Shown piece by piece: positions 1 through 12,199 of a stretch of 64,000 bases of DNA. Position 1 is the stretch's first letter; each line of letters opens with the position of its first letter. Made by a program: the position numbers and the translations under genes. This stretch comes from Buddleja alternifolia (lineage: Eukaryota > Streptophyta > Magnoliopsida > Lamiales > Scrophulariaceae): assembly GCA_019426215.1 (NCBI GenBank), contig CM033396.1, positions 30,547,154 to 30,611,153 on the forward strand, in the 5' to 3' direction. The notes under the pieces are model-generated. The model ran no database searches, was not told where the DNA came from, and was given only the letters and a program-made list of their open reading frames with translations.

Positions 1-750
1 TGTGTGATCAAGGAGCTCAAGATCATCTTTGTTATTATTCACCATTTGTATAAGTCATCTTTATGGAGACTTTGTATCATTTAGTGAATTCTTCCGTGTG
101 CAAAGGAAAAAAAGAACGTAGCTGAGATTACATCACCCAGTGAGCCTTTCATATCTTATGGCATTTACTTTACTGTTTTATTGCTTTCTATATTATTTGC
201 ATATCTTTGTTTAAATCATTAAAATCAGTCAAGCAACTAATTCGCAAACCGAACGCTAAGTAACCAAAATTATTTTCATTGTGCTAACGCTGATTAAGTG
301 ATCTGAGCATTATCCTACTCTGATAATTGCTGAAATCACTAAGATTAAATTATCTCCATCTATGCGCTTAGCTTCTCAAGCGTTCAAAATATTTTTAAGA
401 AACAAAAAAAATTTCAAGCGTTTGTGCATTTTCAAATTGTTCGTGTTTGGTACAGATTGAACAACAGTTTTCCCTTTCTTCTCTTTTTTTTGGTTGTCCT
501 CTCACACTTTGGGGTATAGATAGATGGATATATAGGGTATACAAGTATCAGAAATAGCAGCTGGAAATTAAATTTTGAACAATATAAATTAAGGCACCAA
601 AAAAATCCCACACCAAACAAATAGTATTCATATATAGCACACAAAGCTCATACTGAAGACAAGATGCAATACAACATTTAGTAGAGGCCACTAAATACCC
701 ACAAAACCACCCTTTCAATTCTCAGCCGGCTCTCCTCTCTAATTTGCCAC
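1..750. other. Upstream intergenic DNA, no gene seen
   Basis: AT-rich sequence with no coding exon that I can support on either strand. The short open frames here have no recognisable motif. The right part presumably carries the distal promoter of the AP2 gene that begins at 891. Confidence 0.5.
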
Positions 751-890
751 CCCACTATATATTTTCCCTAACTTTATATTCCTCCCTCTTCTCATTGTTT
801 TATTATTTTGTATTAACAAAACTTATATTAAACTATAAATACTTTTTTGATCCCTTGAGAGATAACTCTAAATTTGAAGACTGAAGTCTC
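751..890 (+). promoter_or_regulatory. Candidate core promoter and 5' UTR of the AP2 gene
   Basis: A TATA-like CACTATATATTTT lies at 753-765, about 130 nt before the ATG, in a pyrimidine-rich setting. A second TATA-like CTATAAATA is at 833-841, only about 50 nt before the ATG. Either could set the transcription start; the first leaves a more usual 5' UTR. Positions are read from sequence; use is inferred. Confidence 0.3.
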
Positions 891-3800
891 ATGACGAAAT
901 CTTCGAAGCAGAAGAACACCACTGTCATTGCTAATAATGACGATGACAACAACAATAACAATAGTAGTAATGATGTTATCGTCAAAACGAAGAAACGAAC
1001 GCGAAAAAGCGTCCCGAGGGACTCTCCACAGCAACGTAGCTCCATTTACAGGGGTGTTACCAGGTAGTTTTCACTTTGTATTGATTTGCATGTTCTTGAT
1101 ATTTTAATTTAGTACTGTTTCATTTTGTTTTTTGGAAATGATTTGATTCAATTTCATTGTAATGAGGGAAATTAGTATTTGTCCTACGTGATATAGTATT
1201 TTTTTTTTGTTTCATATTGCTTTTATGAGAGTTTATTAATGATCATCTCAGGCACCGGTGGACCGGACGTTATGAAGCTCATTTGTGGGACAAGAATTGC
1301 TGGAATGAGTCTCAGAACAAGAAAGGAAGACAAGGTTGATTTTCATTTATTTATTTTGTAAATAACTTTTTTTTCTTAATTTTTGAATGACGACTAATAT
1401 TTAAGCAAAAATATGTTATAATTCTTCACTAATGTAGTTTATCCTTTTTGAATTTTGTTCTTCGTCAATGGTGGTTGTGATGGATCCTACTACAATGCAG
1501 TGTATTTAGGTACTACTTTTACCATCGTTTTAATTATTAAAATCTTATTAACTATAATTATTGTCAAATTCAAATTAATAAAAATCATGAAAAATAAAAA
1601 ATATATGTTTTATTTAAATAAAAATAATAATTCAGAATTGCAATATACATAAACTATTTAGGAAATCCAAGACGGTATTAAATTTTCGGTTTTCATTGAG
1701 TTTGGTAGTTAACTGAACTGTGAACACTCCATAATTAAAGTCTCACTTTCTGGTAATGTAGGGTTTTGATTTGATTAAAATTGGCTCTGTTCAATGGATC
1801 TTATCAAATTTGTTTCATTTTTCAAATTGTTTTAGGGGCCTACGATGACGAAGAAACAGCTGCACATGCCTATGACTTGGCTGCATTGAAGTATTGGGGA
1901 CAGGATACTATCCTTAATTTTCCTGTAAATTGTCTATAGATGTACCTTCAGTAGTTAATTAACATATAAATTATTAGCACATTTTAATTCCTAAAAAATT
2001 GATCAAACAAGTTTAATTTTTTTTAGTTTATTTTATGAATGTAGCTCTCCACCTATCAAAACGAGCTCAAGGAAATGGAAGACCAATCAAAGGAAGAGTA
2101 TATTAGTTCATTAAGAAGGTTTGTAAAGTTTTAAACTATTCGTAACTCATAAATGTTCATTAAATATAACATCTACTAAATTTCACTAAATGATTTCGAT
2201 ATTTATATGTGTAATTATATTAGTTTCTTTTATGAAATTAAATTACAGGAAAAGCAGCGGGTTCTCTCGAGGTGTATCAAAGTATAGGGGCGTGGCAAGG
2301 TACGTGGAAATAACGCTAATTCTTCCAAGCACAATTAGTCCAAAAAAAAAATTACAAGATCAATTCAATCAGACGAATAAATTAAATCAAAAAATCATGT
2401 CAAAATGTAAATTAAAGATAAGACAAGTTGTGATCTAGAAACATGAAATTTGATTGATTATAGTCAAAAAGTTTAGCATATGCCAACTACAATATGAACT
2501 GCTGGCATTTCATAAATATAATTAACAGGCCCCATTTGATCATCAGTTTTGAACTATATATCACTTATGGTGAGAATGTACTTATTTTGCATGCATCTTA
2601 TTGCATCTAACTTCTAACACCAAAGATGGCAGAATTTATTGCGCACTCTAAATTATGGAATTATGAATAGGCATGGAGTTTGATCTCTTTTAATTCTTTA
2701 TGGAACTTTGATAACAAAATACGGCAAAATTGGCATAAAAAGTCGTTGATTCAAGATTTTTGTGATTTTATATAGTAAATTTTGCACTATTTATGTGCAG
2801 ACATCATCATAATGGAAGATGGGAAGCTCGTATTGGTAGGGTGTTCGGCAATAAATATCTCTACCTTGGGACGTATGGTACGCGATACATATTTGTGAAT
2901 GATTTATATCGTTTTCAAGATTATTTAGTTGTTCATTAATTTATTTATTACGTGTGATTTTAAGTTTGATCCCTTATCATATCCCGAAAAAGAAAAGAAA
3001 AAACTTAGATGAGGTAACGATATAATACTTATTTACTCTTTTTTTGTCTTGTTTATTTGTTTGATTAATGCGTGGATAAATTTTCAAACGTGGAGATGTA
3101 ACCCTAACACAAAAAAAGCTTATGTTTAATTTAGAGAAATTAGTTGAGGATACCGGACAACAATAATGAATCAAAATATTTGGTTACCTACATAAACAAC
3201 CAAACATAAACGTCGCAATCACATGACATTTTGACACTTTTAATATACAATATAGAGAAGCTTGGTTATGTCATTTAATATGAATTGACAAGTCCTTTTG
3301 AACTACTATACGTTACTCTTAATAATGCCAAATGAGTACAGTTATTTTAGTTGCTATGTAAACTATTTTTCAAGCATTTTTAAAAGTTCAAATTAACCGG
3401 TGCAAAATTAGGAAAGCTTTGCATTGGATTAGATATATAATGTAACATACTCAACTCATTTTTTCATCATAAGATCATAAATGGACCGGATGCTAGCAGT
3501 ATGCGTGATGCACTTATTATTAATATAAACTCGTAGTAGTGGGTAGTTTTCACTATCCAAACCATAATGGACAGGTTTAGATTGTTGCACCCCGATCCAT
3601 TTAAAATTATACCAAAATTGAAGACCATATTTGAGATGTGGGCAGGGAAAAGGAAAGGTACATTATAAATGGAGAAAAGGTTATTAATTAAAAGCAAGCA
3701 AATGTGGTTGGCTGCTGGTTTATGTAAAGATCACCAACATCTTAACCGCTAGCTCTTATATTCTATACTTATCACTTTCAATATTCAAGATTTAATTTTT

Positions 3801-4438
3801 CCGTCACCGTCCCACCAAATTTCGCATGCAAATTGACTTCCCTGAATTTTTAATATGCATATAACATGCATAAGAATTTACTATACTACCCCTGACCCTT
3901 TTTTACATAATGTACAGCTACTCAAGAAGAAGCAGCAACTGCATATGACATGGCAGCTATAGAGTACCGCGGACTTAACGCCGTTACCAACTTTGACCTC
4001 AGCCGTTACGTCAAGTGGCTCCGACCTCTACAAAACAACACTAACAACTCTCAACTAAACCCTAACGGTAATATTGACATTAGTACCATGCAAAACCCTA
4101 GTCAAGATTTAGGGTTGAGTTTTCTCAACCACCACCAAGAAAGCCCCAGCCAAGTTCATGACACCTCCGCTCTTTTAGGGCGTCCCGGTGGGGGGCCTAC
4201 TGCATCGTCGGCCCTAGGACTTTTACTACAATCTTCCAAGTTCAAGGAAATGTTGAAGCAAACGGAAGTTTGTAACGGCCCTTCGGAGAGGGACCCTCCA
4301 CGAAGCAGTTTTCCGGATGACATACAAACATCGTTCGATTTTCAAGATTCGAGTAGCTTCGCTGAGGAACATGGGATTATCTTTGGAGACTATGGTTCGT
4401 TGGTCTCACCGATGTTTGAATGCGACCTTGATGGTTAA
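891..4438 (+). CDS. WRI3/WRI4-like: Double-AP2-domain transcription factor, WRI3/WRI4 (ADAP) type
   Basis: Exons are 891-1063, 1252-1334, 1501-1509, 1836-1924, 2045-2118, 2249-2299, 2801-2877 and 3918-4438. They join in one frame to 358 aa with GT-AG introns. The basic N-terminus (KTKKRTRK, about residues 32-39) could be a nuclear signal. AP2 domain 1 is at about 51-118 ([29 protein letters not shown]) and AP2 domain 2 at about 153-213 ([34 protein letters not shown]). The second repeat keeps the [12 protein letters not shown] segment. The acidic C-terminus has FPDDIQT at about 317-323, a motif I associate with the WRI3/WRI4 branch rather than WRI1. In Arabidopsis these factors activate glycolytic and fatty-acid synthesis genes that supply cutin and wax precursors. 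Intron 7 is about 1.04 kb. The family is very likely; WRI3 versus WRI4 is not resolved. Confidence 0.93.
1501..1509 (+). other. 9-nt microexon encoding Val-Tyr-Leu of AP2 domain 1
   Basis: TGTATTTAG is preceded by ATGCAG and followed by GTACTA. Exon 2 ends in phase 1 (CAA-G) and exon 4 starts GGGCC, so only inclusion of these nine bases gives [15 protein letters not shown] microexon is a known feature of WRI-type AP2 genes. Skipping it keeps frame but removes three residues of the AP2 core. Confidence 0.92.
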
Positions 4439-5379
4439 TCATGGGGGGAAATCGAATTAAATAAATAGAAAAGGAAAAACAAAGAAATTAATAATATAGG
4501 GCCGATTTATCTTTTGTGAATATAAAGATAACAAATCAATTATTGGTGGAAAAACTGTGGAGGGATAGATACTAATCATATATATATATGCTTCTCTTCG
4601 ATCTATATTATAGGAGGAGAGAAAAAATTCTAAGTTTGTTTGATCATTTATATGCATATAGATGGATAAATAGACATTCATTTTGTCCAACATAGATACA
4701 TTTAATAATGAAATGTTTTTTCTTTCTTTTCTTGTATTAAATAGAGGCCTAAATTTGGATTCCTGGATCTGATTTTCGTCAGGATTAATTTCTAGCTAGT
4801 CAATCCGTGTCCCCGTTCTAAATTTTGCCTTTGCTTGGAAATTTTGTGGAGTATTGGAGCCTTGATCTTTATATTCATATTTGGATTGAATGGTTAGAAT
4901 ATGAATTTTAATGTGATATAAAATGTATTTTTTTGGATATCAGAATATCATGTATCTTTTCTCCCTTGGAAAACTCTCACTTCTCTTGATTAGTCATTCT
5001 CTCTGTCACTCTTTGGACCATCCCAAAAGCTCTAAAAGTGTAATTCATTGATTGTTCTGGTAGTCAATTCACAAAAGTGACAGTTCGGATCTTAATGTTG
5101 TTACAATCTCCTATTACATTTCTCGTATGAATAAGGGGTATAAAATATTTACTTGAATATAAATTTAATATGGATTATATACACTTATCGAGCAGGCATG
5201 ATGTGCAACATGAGATGTAACACCATTTTGCGATAGAAGATCTCATGTGCAAAAGTGGGGAGGGCGTTATCTAATTCTTCGGGAGTAAGGAGTTAGAAGA
5301 TATGTTTGAGTTTCAATTAAAGGAGTTTCATAGTCGAGCCAAAACTAGGCCGTGGAATAAATTTTCCCTACGTGTGGAT
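4439..5379. other. Downstream intergenic DNA
   Basis: Holds the 3' UTR of the AP2 gene (AATAAATAG just after the stop is a possible polyadenylation signal) and then AT-rich sequence without a supported gene. Confidence 0.5.
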
Positions 5380-5826
5380 TGTTGAATTTAGAATCCAATA
5401 TATATATGGGCAATATGTGAAAGTCATGTATTAATAGTCATCATATTAATTGAGCGAAGATTATGTGATCAATTAAGATATATGGTATTTTAGGTTCTAA
5501 AGCAATTAAGGAAAGTATGGATATTATATGTAGAAGCTAATTATTTTATTTTCTCTTTTATGATTGGCTAAATTGGAAATAAAAATAATAAGTTATTATA
5601 AAAGGGTTGTAGTCCCTAAATCACACTTCAGAGAGAATTGAGAGACTCCAAAAGAAACTCAAAGGACTACGTATTGATTTGGAAGTCCAACCGTGAAGAT
5701 TTAAGAATTAATCTGATATAGCTGATTCAGGTATACTTCCGCTTTTCGTTCTTTGATTCTTTATGATTGAATATGAACGTTCTTGGGACTGGTGAAGGTT
5801 TTCACAAGTAAAATTAAGTTCCAACA
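5380..5826 (+). mobile_element. Probable 5' LTR of a decayed LTR retrotransposon
   Basis: The segment starts TGTTGAATTT and ends TTCCAACA, giving the TG...CA and TGTTG/CAACA ends expected of an LTR. Two bases later comes TGGTATTAGAGC (5829-5840), a primer-binding site complementary to initiator methionine tRNA, typical of plant copia elements. No gag-pol follows; the internal region is interrupted by a fold-back element at 6055 and I see no 3' LTR. The left boundary is less certain than the right. Confidence 0.55.
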
Positions 5827-6054
5827 AGTGGTATTAGAGCGGATCATTTTAATCATTAAGAATCGTTATCCTTTTCATTTCTTGATGAAAATTATATGTT
5901 TCTTGAATTTAATTATTCCAAATATGGTAGAATTAAATTCAAGATTTATTTGGGTTTTCTTTTTGCGGTTGTTCTTTATAGATTTTGTGTAAATCCATGT
6001 GAATCAAGAAGTTTTGTGATATGATTTGCATGTTTTGATGCGTTATATGAATAT

Positions 6055-6442
6055 AGGGAAAATCTCATTTTTCATACCATAATTGACTCCCTGTCCATTT
6101 TTGGTACCAAACATTTTAAAAATCTCACTTCTCATACAAACTTGGCCATTTTTTCTCATTTTTCATACCACCGTTAGTTTTCTTCACAAAAAATTGGCTA
6201 CTTCTTACCAATTTGTGAAGAAATCGAACCACTACTTACCAACTTGTGAAAAAATCGGCCACTTCTTACCAATTTGTGAAGAAATCACACCAAATCCCCC
6301 AATTTTTTTGTGAAGAAAACTACAGGTGGTATGAAAAGTGAGAAAAAATGACTAACTTTGTATGAAAAGTGAGATATTTAAAATATTTCGTACCAAAAGT
6401 GGACAGGGGATCAATTATGGTATGAAAAATGCAATTTTCCCT
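6055..6442. mobile_element. 388-bp fold-back element (MITE) with long inverted arms
   Basis: The left arm from AGGGAAAAT (6055) and the right arm ending ATTTTCCCT (6442) are near-perfect inverted repeats over roughly 130 bp each, sharing CATTTTTCATACCATAATTGA. The flanks are ATGAATAT (6047-6054) and ATGGATAT (6443-6450), an 8-bp target duplication with one mismatch. The centre has short tandem units containing CTTACCAATTTGTGAAGAAAT (about 6193-6290). An 8-bp TSD suggests hAT-type mobilisation, but superfamily is not proven. Confidence 0.8.
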
Positions 6443-6575
6443 ATGGATATGTGATGTTAAGGTTTTGATTTGGTTGAATAATTTTCGCAATTTTTGAACT
6501 TAAGATGCGAAAATCTACGCAGAAATCACATGGAGGCTCTGCTAAAATTAGGGTTACAAAAAAAATTTGAGGCGA

Positions 6576-6708
6576 CATTCGAACGTCAATGCTGAGCAGA
6601 CGTTTGAAAGTCAATGCTGAAACGTTCAAACGTGATGCAGCGGACGTTCAAACGTCACTACTGCAACGTTCGAGCGTGATGCTCCAACAGACGTTCAATC
6701 GTCACTGC
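6576..6708. repeat. Short imperfect tandem repeats, ACGTTCAAACGTCA-like
   Basis: About six imperfect copies of an ACGTTCAAACGTCA motif, itself nearly palindromic, alternate with ATGCTG or CTACTGC spacers. They lie in what may be the internal region of the LTR remnant upstream. Confidence 0.6.
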
Positions 6709-6710
6709 TA

Positions 6711-7816
6711 AGTGTATGAACTTATGGTAGGCAGCACACTCTGGGGCAAAATTTGGATTCAAATATTGGCATAATTGTCTCTTTTGAGATGTACTAGTAA
6801 ACAAGACGTATGTCGCACGTGAATCATATAATCTCGTTAAAACAATTCATATACATAGATATTGTTCAACTTGATAAATTTCAAAACTCGAACAATAACT
6901 TGACTAATATCCCTCAACAATAAAAACATAACTTAACTAATATACTATAAAATACATTATAGTTATTTAAAAAATTATATATTGATTGAAATAAAAAGTT
7001 GAATGAATATTTTAAGAAATTAAGTTAATTGAAAATCAAGACTTATATAATAATATAACTAATTTTTTTTAATTTAAATTCATGGTTCTTTTATACATTA
7101 TCTTGTTTAATTTTAATGGATCGAGAGCTTCATTTCTTCTTTCCTCTCATTGAGTCCTGTGTACTTATAATAATCTTTTCGTAATAACTCAAAATCTAGA
7201 TATTTGTGTAGTATTTTTATTTTTTATTATTTTTTTGTTTCTCCATTTTTTATAGCAATAAGATTATAGTTGATGTAATGCAAAATTAGAAGTTGAATGG
7301 ATAAAATGAAATCAACCCTTCACAAATAAGTTTAATCAAGTTCTTGAGTGTAAAAGAAAGGCGGATAAATAAAAATCAAGTGTTGCGTGAGTCATCACTA
7401 GACGAAAGTGACAAATATTGAATTACACAAGACCATGAGGTAAAAATGGTTTATTGTTTTTTTATTTTTATTTTTTGTATTATTAAAATTAATCAATTAA
7501 TATTAGTAATGAAATAAGATAATAAATGGCGCCTGACTGAAAAGCTTTCCCAAGACTCTTTTATTAAGTTATTTTTTGTATGCCTTTTGTGATGATATTC
7601 AATTTTCTCGATCACGTAATATTCATATAATGAATTAAAAATCAAAATATAATCAATGATGTGAATAATTTATATTTATTTCTATTATTAATTTGTTTGT
7701 TCAAGGTTCAAGTAGATTAAGTTTTCTTTTTTATCTTCTTCTTCTGTTAATGAATAAATAATTAGGATCAAGTAATCTTGTCTATATGTAATTTAATAGT
7801 AGAAATCTAATGTAAT
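6711..7816. other. AT-rich DNA, no gene seen
   Basis: More than 1 kb of AT-rich sequence with no supported exon, RNA gene or bounded element. Confidence 0.5.
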
Positions 7817-7826
7817 TATACTTTGT

Positions 7827-8730
7827 GAGAAAAATTCATTTTTGGTCCCGTAAGAGTCGCCCCAAAATACTTTTAGTCCCGTAGAAATTTTTTTTTACAC
7901 TTTTGGTCCCAAGCGTTAAAAAATGGATGAAAATTGGCGTATGTGTTACACGCGCCATTAATTTTAAGGAAAAAAATGAAATTCAAAAAGAAATTAAAAA
8001 AATGGATGAAAATTAGCGTATGTGTTACACGCGCCATTAATTTTAAGGAAAAAAATGAAATTAAAAAAGAAATTAAAATAAATTCAAAATATTAATAAAA
8101 TAATGCAAAAGCAAAAGAAATTAAATATTGATTAAATAAATAAAAAATTAAAAATCCCGTCGTCTCCCCCATCTCGACGGCCATCCAATCGCCCAACCTA
8201 AACCCCATCTCGTCGGCCATCCAATCCCGTCGTCACCGGTGAAGTTTTTCAGTTACGGGGGGTCGGGGTTTCGGGGGTACGGTTTGGGGGTCGGGGTTTC
8301 GGGGGTATGGTTTGGGGGTCGGGGATGTTCTTGGTGAGTTTTAGGTCGAGCTTTGACGGCGGCTGCAATGGCGGTGGTGGCAGCATGAGATTAGGGATAG
8401 GGGTGGAGGTTCTTTTGGGAGGGGGCAGGGGAAGATGAACAGTCGTGGAGGTGAAGAAGATGCTTCCTTTTCTTTTTCTTTTGTTTTTTTGTTTTTTTTT
8501 TATTATTTTATTAATATTTTGAATTTATTTTAATTTCCTTTTAAATTTCTTTTTTGATCCATTAAACTAACGGCGTTTAACACACGTGCCAATTTCCGTT
8601 CATTTTTCAACTCTTGGGACCTAAAGTGTTACTTTTTGACTCCTATGGGACTAAAAGTGTAAAAAATAAATCATACGGGACTAAAAGTGTTTTGGGGCGA
8701 CTCCAACGGGACTAAAAGTGAATTTTTCTC
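7827..8730. mobile_element. Mutator-like non-autonomous element with GC-rich core
   Basis: Termini GAGAAAAATTCA (7827) and TGAATTTTTCTC (8730) belong to inverted repeats of about 100 bp rich in the phrase TTTTAGTCCCGT. The flanks are TATACTTTGT (7817-7826) and TATACTTTTT (8731-8740), a 9-10 bp target duplication typical of Mutator-type elements. Near the left arm an approximately 80-bp block containing GCGTATGTGTTACACGCG is directly duplicated (about 7918-8066). The centre (about 8155-8455) is GC-rich against an AT-rich background and may be a captured genomic fragment. No transposase is seen. Confidence 0.75.
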
Positions 8731-9400
8731 TATACTTTTTATTGTTATAGATACTTAAAATTAATTTTTATTACTTATGACTCTTTTACCATTAAAAAAT
8801 TGAATTACGTAGGGACATTTTAGATTCAAAAGTCACTAAATTTAAGTATGATTATAGTTAGGATTTCAAAATTTCCACCGAATAAGCTAAGGAATTTAAA
8901 TTTAGAATTGATTAGTTTGTTGAGCTAGTTTTTTTTTCATATCCATCTTAATTTACAATATAATATAAGAAGTTGATTGGATATATGCATTCCTATTTTC
9001 TAGAATTTAATATTAAATATAAATTTATTGTAATTTTGTTGTAACGTATATGTTGGATATTGGGCTTCCAATATATTATTATTATTTTATGAATAAATAA
9101 ATAGGAGTAACTTTATTTAGAGTCCTAATATAACTATACTTCTTATTATTGTAGATATATGAAATTTATCTTTATTATTTGTTTTTGACTCTCATTATGC
9201 AACGACAGATGTACTTTCACTGTAGAGTCCTTATGTAATTATATACCTTATTGTTGTAGATATATACAATTTATTTATTTATTTATTTATTTATTATTTG
9301 ACTTTTTTGCCATTTAAAAAGTAAATTACATAGAGATATATTAGGTACATCAAAAGTCTCAAGAAACCACTCACACTTTTTATAATAGTAGAGATAATTA
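8731..9400. repeat. Degenerate repeats of an AGAGTCC...TTATTGTTGTAGATATA unit
   Basis: Similar blocks (TATACTT, TTATTGTTGTAGATA, ACTC) recur near 7800/8731, 9112 and 9226. The element at 7827-8730 is inserted in one of them. At 9369-9395 the phrase ACACTTTTTATAATAGTAGAGA resembles plant Helitron 5' ends in reverse orientation, but no matching 3' end was found. Confidence 0.4.
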
Positions 9401-9820
9401 TTCAATATTGTCTCACTATTCAATATTTCTTGATAGTTTCATATCTCCCAAAATCTTAATTAGTTAAGTACATCCTCCATTTTTTGACAACAAATTTTTT
9501 CCGGACAAATTAAATCAAGTGATTGGGAAAAAATGGAAATGAGGGAACCCCCCCAACCCCCTGAAAAAAAAATGGTTGTGCTTGGAAAATCATACCACTT
9601 TGCTAAATTTTCAGCCCAAATCAAATAGTTAGTGTTTATGGTTTTATAAATGACATTTACGAATGAAAATATATATAGTAATTAAACAAGTCGATAAGAG
9701 TGGGGTAAGGGTAAGACAAGTTGTCCCTGACTATAGAGAAGAGCTGGTGGGATGCTAAATGTAAAATTAATGTTTTCGGCTACAAATTGGAAAATGAGGA
9801 GGCTCATTTTGGCGGTGATA

Positions 9821-10045
9821 TTAGCATCAATCCCGAACCGACAGTGATCCCATTTAAATAGTTGGAAAATAAAACGAAGAAAATAGAAATAAAATTTTAT
9901 GCATTAGATCAGAAGGCACTTTCCCACCTCCAGATTAGTATCAATCCCGAGCCGACAGTGATCCCATTTACATAGTTGGAAAATAAAACGAATAAAATAG
10001 AAATAAAATTTTATGCATTAGATCAGAAGGCACTTTCCCACCCCT
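9821..10045. repeat. 114-bp direct tandem duplication
   Basis: Two nearly identical copies start at 9821 (TTAGCATCAATCCCGAACCG) and 9935 (TTAGTATCAATCCCGAGCCG). Each runs through AAAATAAAACGAA to GCACTTTCCCACC with only a few substitutions. The function is unknown; it looks like a local duplication rather than a transposon. Confidence 0.85.
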
Positions 10046-10077
10046 AGACTCATTCAATGTTATCTCGATTGATTTAG

Positions 10078-10393
10078 AATGCGTTTGGAAACACTTTTCA
10101 AATGAACTTTTAGAGATGAAAGTCCATTTGTCAAAATGTTACTTGTTTCGTAGTGAAATTTAAACGGACTTTAGAATAAATCATTTCTCCAAAATTTAAT
10201 TCAGTTTGAAGAAGTACGTACATATCAATGGCTTTTCCAATTTTTTTTCCGAGCACGTCTATTAGTAGTTACTTTAAATGTAATTTATCCAAACACTTTT
10301 CATTTTTAAAAATACTTATTTGAAATGTTCATTTTGAAAAGTACATTCTATAAATGAATTTTTTAAGTAAGAAGGGGATCCAAACACATCCCG
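10078..10393. mobile_element. Possible fold-back element, GTTTGG-type ends
   Basis: AATGCGTTTGGAAACACTTTTC at the left is roughly inverted at the right (ATCCAAACACATCCC), with further inverted AAAAGTGTTTGG inside. The ends resemble Tourist-like MITEs, but I could not fix a TSD, so boundaries are approximate. Confidence 0.35.
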
Positions 10394-11914
10394 GGCCTTT
10401 AGTACTTTAATAATATATCGTTTTCTTAAAATAAATATGCATTAAAGATACAAGACCATAATAAAGGATTGTAGCCTGCAGCTTAACAAACTTTAATAAA
10501 TACCCACCTCTAATACTCCACCTACGTTATAGCTCGAAGCCTTAAATGTTGACCATAACATGCATCATTCAAACCAAACAAAAAATCTCAAAGTTATATT
10601 TCATGCATATATTAATTAATTTTCTCCTTCAAATTATTACATTGGTAACATTTATTAAATGTACCTCCTAAAATGAGTGATAGCTGAAGTTTCATAACAA
10701 TCACAATTATTTATATACGAGTGGACTTGACATGGTCTAGTAACATAGGTTTGCATTGGAAAATATTTCCTTAATTGATTTGACTCACAAACACATAAAT
10801 AAATAATTTTTAGAGAGTATCAAGATATTTTCAGTCTTTCGTATATGATTGCATGACTCTACTTAGGTTCCGCTATTGTTTACACTATAAAATAATTTGG
10901 GTTGTCGAATTAGAAAGCCCAAATTGTAGGCATTCGAAAAGAAAGAAATTAGGTCCACAAATAGATAAGACAAGGCCCATTAAATTCAGAAAATGGCAAA
11001 AACATGGGCTGAATTGACAAAAACCCAAGAATCGAATCTGAAGAAATAAAATGAAGTCCAAATAGCCAATAATCTGCAAAGACGCGCTAATTTGAAAAGA
11101 TTTGAAAGAGCAATTGAAGGCGGTTCCAGAAGAAAAGGAACGTGGGTTCTTAAAAAATCAAGATATATACGAGCCGCGGAGAGAAGAGAAGAGGGCATCA
11201 TCAATTGATCAGACAAAATCTGCAAACTATCTTTCTTCTAGTAGTCTTAGCAATTAGTTTAATTCTAGATTAAGTAGCCAGTAGTTTAATTCTAAATTAA
11301 GTAGTCAGTAGTCTAATTCTAGATTAAGTAGCCAGTAGCATAGATTAGCGTAGATTAGCACTGTAGCGGCTTTGTACTCGAGCATTTGGATCTTGTATCA
11401 AGAAGAATTCATCGAAAGAATTCATGGGGGTATATTTCTGTTTAAACTTTTAAGTGTTGATTAATTGCTTGAATTTTAGTATATCTTCTTTGATTGTTGT
11501 GTGGATCGTATAACGAAATCAATTCAAGTCATGAACCACCTTTAGCACATATAAGCAGGAGTTATTAGATAATTCTATGTTGTGAATTATCAAGGGGCTT
11601 GGACTAACCACGCGAAATTCTTCCCTAATCTAATTTTGTTTTAACATCGGAACCGTTATATAAATGATTATAATTTCTTAATTATAGAGTCTCCAAACCT
11701 CGTAAAATAAATCCTGTCAAACAACAGATAGCTTTGAAAGCCTAGAGACTCTGAATAAAAGTGAACTTGCCATAATTTTTTCTGAGAAACTGCTTCCAAG
11801 AAGTTATTGGGATCCCACAGAATAACTGTTCTTGTGGATAGGTACCTTAGAAGGTGGCAAGATTCAAAGTGCTCCTAGAGTGTGGAAGCGTCTAACAAAT
11901 TTGTTGGCTTTGAT
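10394..11914. other. Non-coding DNA with short tandem repeats
   Basis: No supported gene. About three imperfect copies of a unit of roughly 30 bp (TTTAATTCTAGATTAAGTAG plus CCAGTAG) lie at about 11253-11336. The surrounding sequence could be an old retroelement leader, but I found no LTR pair. Confidence 0.4.
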
Positions 11915-12199
11915 ACAAGCGCTAAATGCAAACACCCCCTCAGCTAGGGTAGGTGCAATTTGCTTCTCAGCCTATCAAAATATTCACCCGACACCCTCTT
12001 TTTTTTTATAAGTGTTGTACTTTACCCCCCTTTGCCTATCTCCGATGAAATCTGAAGGAATATTCTGTGAATATTCCGTTGGAGGTTCTTTGATACTTTG
12101 AGATATGTGCACTTTACCCCCGGCCTTTAAAAAAATGTGCATTTAACCACCTACTATATACATTACCATCAAATTCTTATTTTGGCTGAATAAAATGTA

